From contig CANJJS010000045.1 in assembly GCA_947474705.1 (NCBI GenBank), forward strand, positions 1-40,030: DNA of 40,030 bases, read 5' to 3'. Shown one piece after another: positions 39,214-40,030 of the stretch (positions are counted from its first letter, which is position 1; each line of letters opens with the position of its first letter). This DNA is from Acetobacteraceae bacterium (GTDB lineage: Bacteria > Pseudomonadota > Alphaproteobacteria > Acetobacterales > Acetobacteraceae). Both the position numbers and the translations under genes were made by a program. The notes under the pieces were generated by a model. That model saw only the letters and a list, made by a program, of their open reading frames with translations, did not search any database and was not told the DNA's origin.

Positions 39214-40030
39214 CAATCCTCGACGCGAAAGACGACCTGCCGAAATTCCGCGCCGAAATTCGCGCCTGGCTGGCGGATGTCGTGCCTTCCGATTGGAAAG
39301 CGCGCATGGCCCGTGCCTCGAATGAGGAATATGTCGCCGCGCAACGCTGGTGGATGGCGGAACGGAGCAAAGTGGGACTCGCCGTGCCGCACTGGCCGGT
39401 CGAATATGGTGGCGCGGGCCTGACGCTGAAACATCTGGTCGCGATCGCCGACGAAATGGCGCGCGCGGACGCGCCGACCGCGCGGATGTTCACCATTTCG
39501 CTGATCCATCTGCCCGGTACTTTGTTCCCGCACGGGACAGAGGCGCAGAAGCGCCACTACCTCGCCGGCGTGGCGAAAGGCGATGTCTGGTGCCAGGGAT
39601 TCTCGGAACCGAACTCGGGCTCCGACCTCGCGTCGTTGCGGTGCCGCGCCGTGCGCGACGGGGATCATTACGTCGTCAACGGACAGAAAATCTGGTCGTC
39701 CTATTCAATGTACGCCGACCACTGCATCCTCCTCACCCGGACCGATCCGGACGCGCAAAAACACCGCGGCATCACCTATTTCATCATGGACATGCGCGCG
39801 CCCGGCGTCGAAGTCCGCCCGATCCGGCAGGCGAACGGCCGCGCCGAATTCGGGGAAATCTTCCTCACCAATGTCCGCATCCCCGCCGAGAACATGATCG
39901 GGCGCGAAAACAACGGCTGGCGGGTAGCGCAGGCGACTCTGGCCTCCGAACGGGGTGTCATCGCCTTCGAAGGCGCGGAACGCCAGCGGCACGAGGTCGA
40001 GGCGTTCTATCGCAAGGCGCTGGCAACCGA
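39210..40030 (+). CDS. Acyl-CoA dehydrogenase, 5' part (cut by window end)
   Basis: From GTG 39210 the frame reads TILDAKDDLPKFRAEIRAWL and then AVPHWPVEYGGAGLTLKHLV, CQGFSEPNSGSDLASL (the canonical FAD/substrate motif missing from its neighbour) and NGQKIWSSYSMYADHCILLT. About 273 residues are visible; the C-terminal helical domain lies beyond 40030. It overlaps the preceding acyl-CoA dehydrogenase gene by 4 bases, consistent with a heterotetrameric enzyme made from both genes. Confidence 0.9.
   Translation, partial: MTILDAKDDLPKFRAEIRAWLADVVPSDWKARMARASNEEYVAAQRWWMAERSKVGLAVPHWPVEYGGAGLTLKHLVAIADEMARADAPTARMFTISLIHLPGTLFPHGTEAQKRHYLAGVAKGDVWCQGFSEPNSGSDLASLRCRAVRDGDHYVVNGQKIWSSYSMYADHCILLTRTDPDAQKHRGITYFIMDMRAPGVEVRPIRQANGRAEFGEIFLTNVRIPAENMIGRENNGWRVAQATLASERGVIAFEGAERQRHEVEAFYRKALAT

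Noticed and set aside
1-40030. CRISPR arrays, tRNA or rRNA genes
   Set aside because: No regularly spaced repeat array, cloverleaf or rRNA-like sequence was recognised on either strand.

Overview
The window is GC-rich alphaproteobacterial DNA. The mix of sox genes, many Bug-type solute receptors, a Hint-domain FG-GAP protein, a ligase-associated Lhr/PdeM pair and GC-rich dispersed repeats suggests Rhodospirillales, most likely Acetobacteraceae. This placement is inferred from gene content and style; no rRNA or other phylogenetic marker is present.

Layout. (1) 1-3072 is a small accessory zone. It holds the left end of an IS3-type element, a low-GC trypsin-like protease gene translationally coupled to a small serine resolvase, a decayed VapC copy, and a Phd/VapB antitoxin with a VapC toxin that appears frameshifted near its C-terminus. 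(2) 3073-11336 carries an unrecognised protein gene behind an exact match to the alphaproteobacterial LexA box, a class I aminotransferase, a double GNAT protein, an FG-GAP/RTX/Hint protein, a DinB-fold protein, a beta-carbonic anhydrase, and a PAS-GGDEF-EAL protein in which both nucleotide domains look degenerate. (3) 11627-17496 is a thiosulfate-oxidation (sox) locus: thioredoxin-like gene, soxX and soxA on the minus strand, and soxY, soxZ and soxB on the plus strand. soxZ is cut ten codons before its end by a 1354-bp foreign segment that holds a piece of an N12/DarB-type methylase-helicase gene. The rest of soxZ is found intact directly before soxB. No soxCD is present. (4) 17531-27977 holds seven Bug/TctC-type periplasmic receptors, one TctB-TctA membrane pair and a TerC-family membrane protein with a possible short leader ORF. 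(5) 27978-28542 has no gene but contains a near-symmetrical palindrome of about 285 bp. (6) 28543-33135 is a minus-strand catabolic set: MaoC-like dehydratase, class III CoA-transferase, amidohydrolase and Baeyer-Villiger-type monooxygenase. (7) 33311-36540 encodes the Lhr-like DEXH helicase and PdeM phosphoesterase, without the ligase or exonuclease of the full cluster. (8) 36567-40030 has a SnoaL-like protein, a glutathione S-transferase-like protein and two overlapping acyl-CoA dehydrogenase genes, the second cut by the window end.

How the genes work together. SoxXA, SoxYZ and SoxB would load and hydrolyse sulfur on the SoxYZ carrier, with the thioredoxin-like protein probably keeping thiols reduced. 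Breakage of soxZ would disable this unless another copy exists. The Bug receptors may capture different organic acids and share the single TctAB permease. The CoA-transferase, MaoC, acyl-CoA dehydrogenases and monooxygenase look like parts of one or more acid or ketone degradation routes whose substrates cannot be read from sequence.

The most unusual points are the split soxZ with its insert reading in frame into soxB, the overlapping small ORF inside that insert, the LexA-box gene, the resolvase-protease couple, the degenerate GGDEF-EAL protein, and the long intergenic palindrome.
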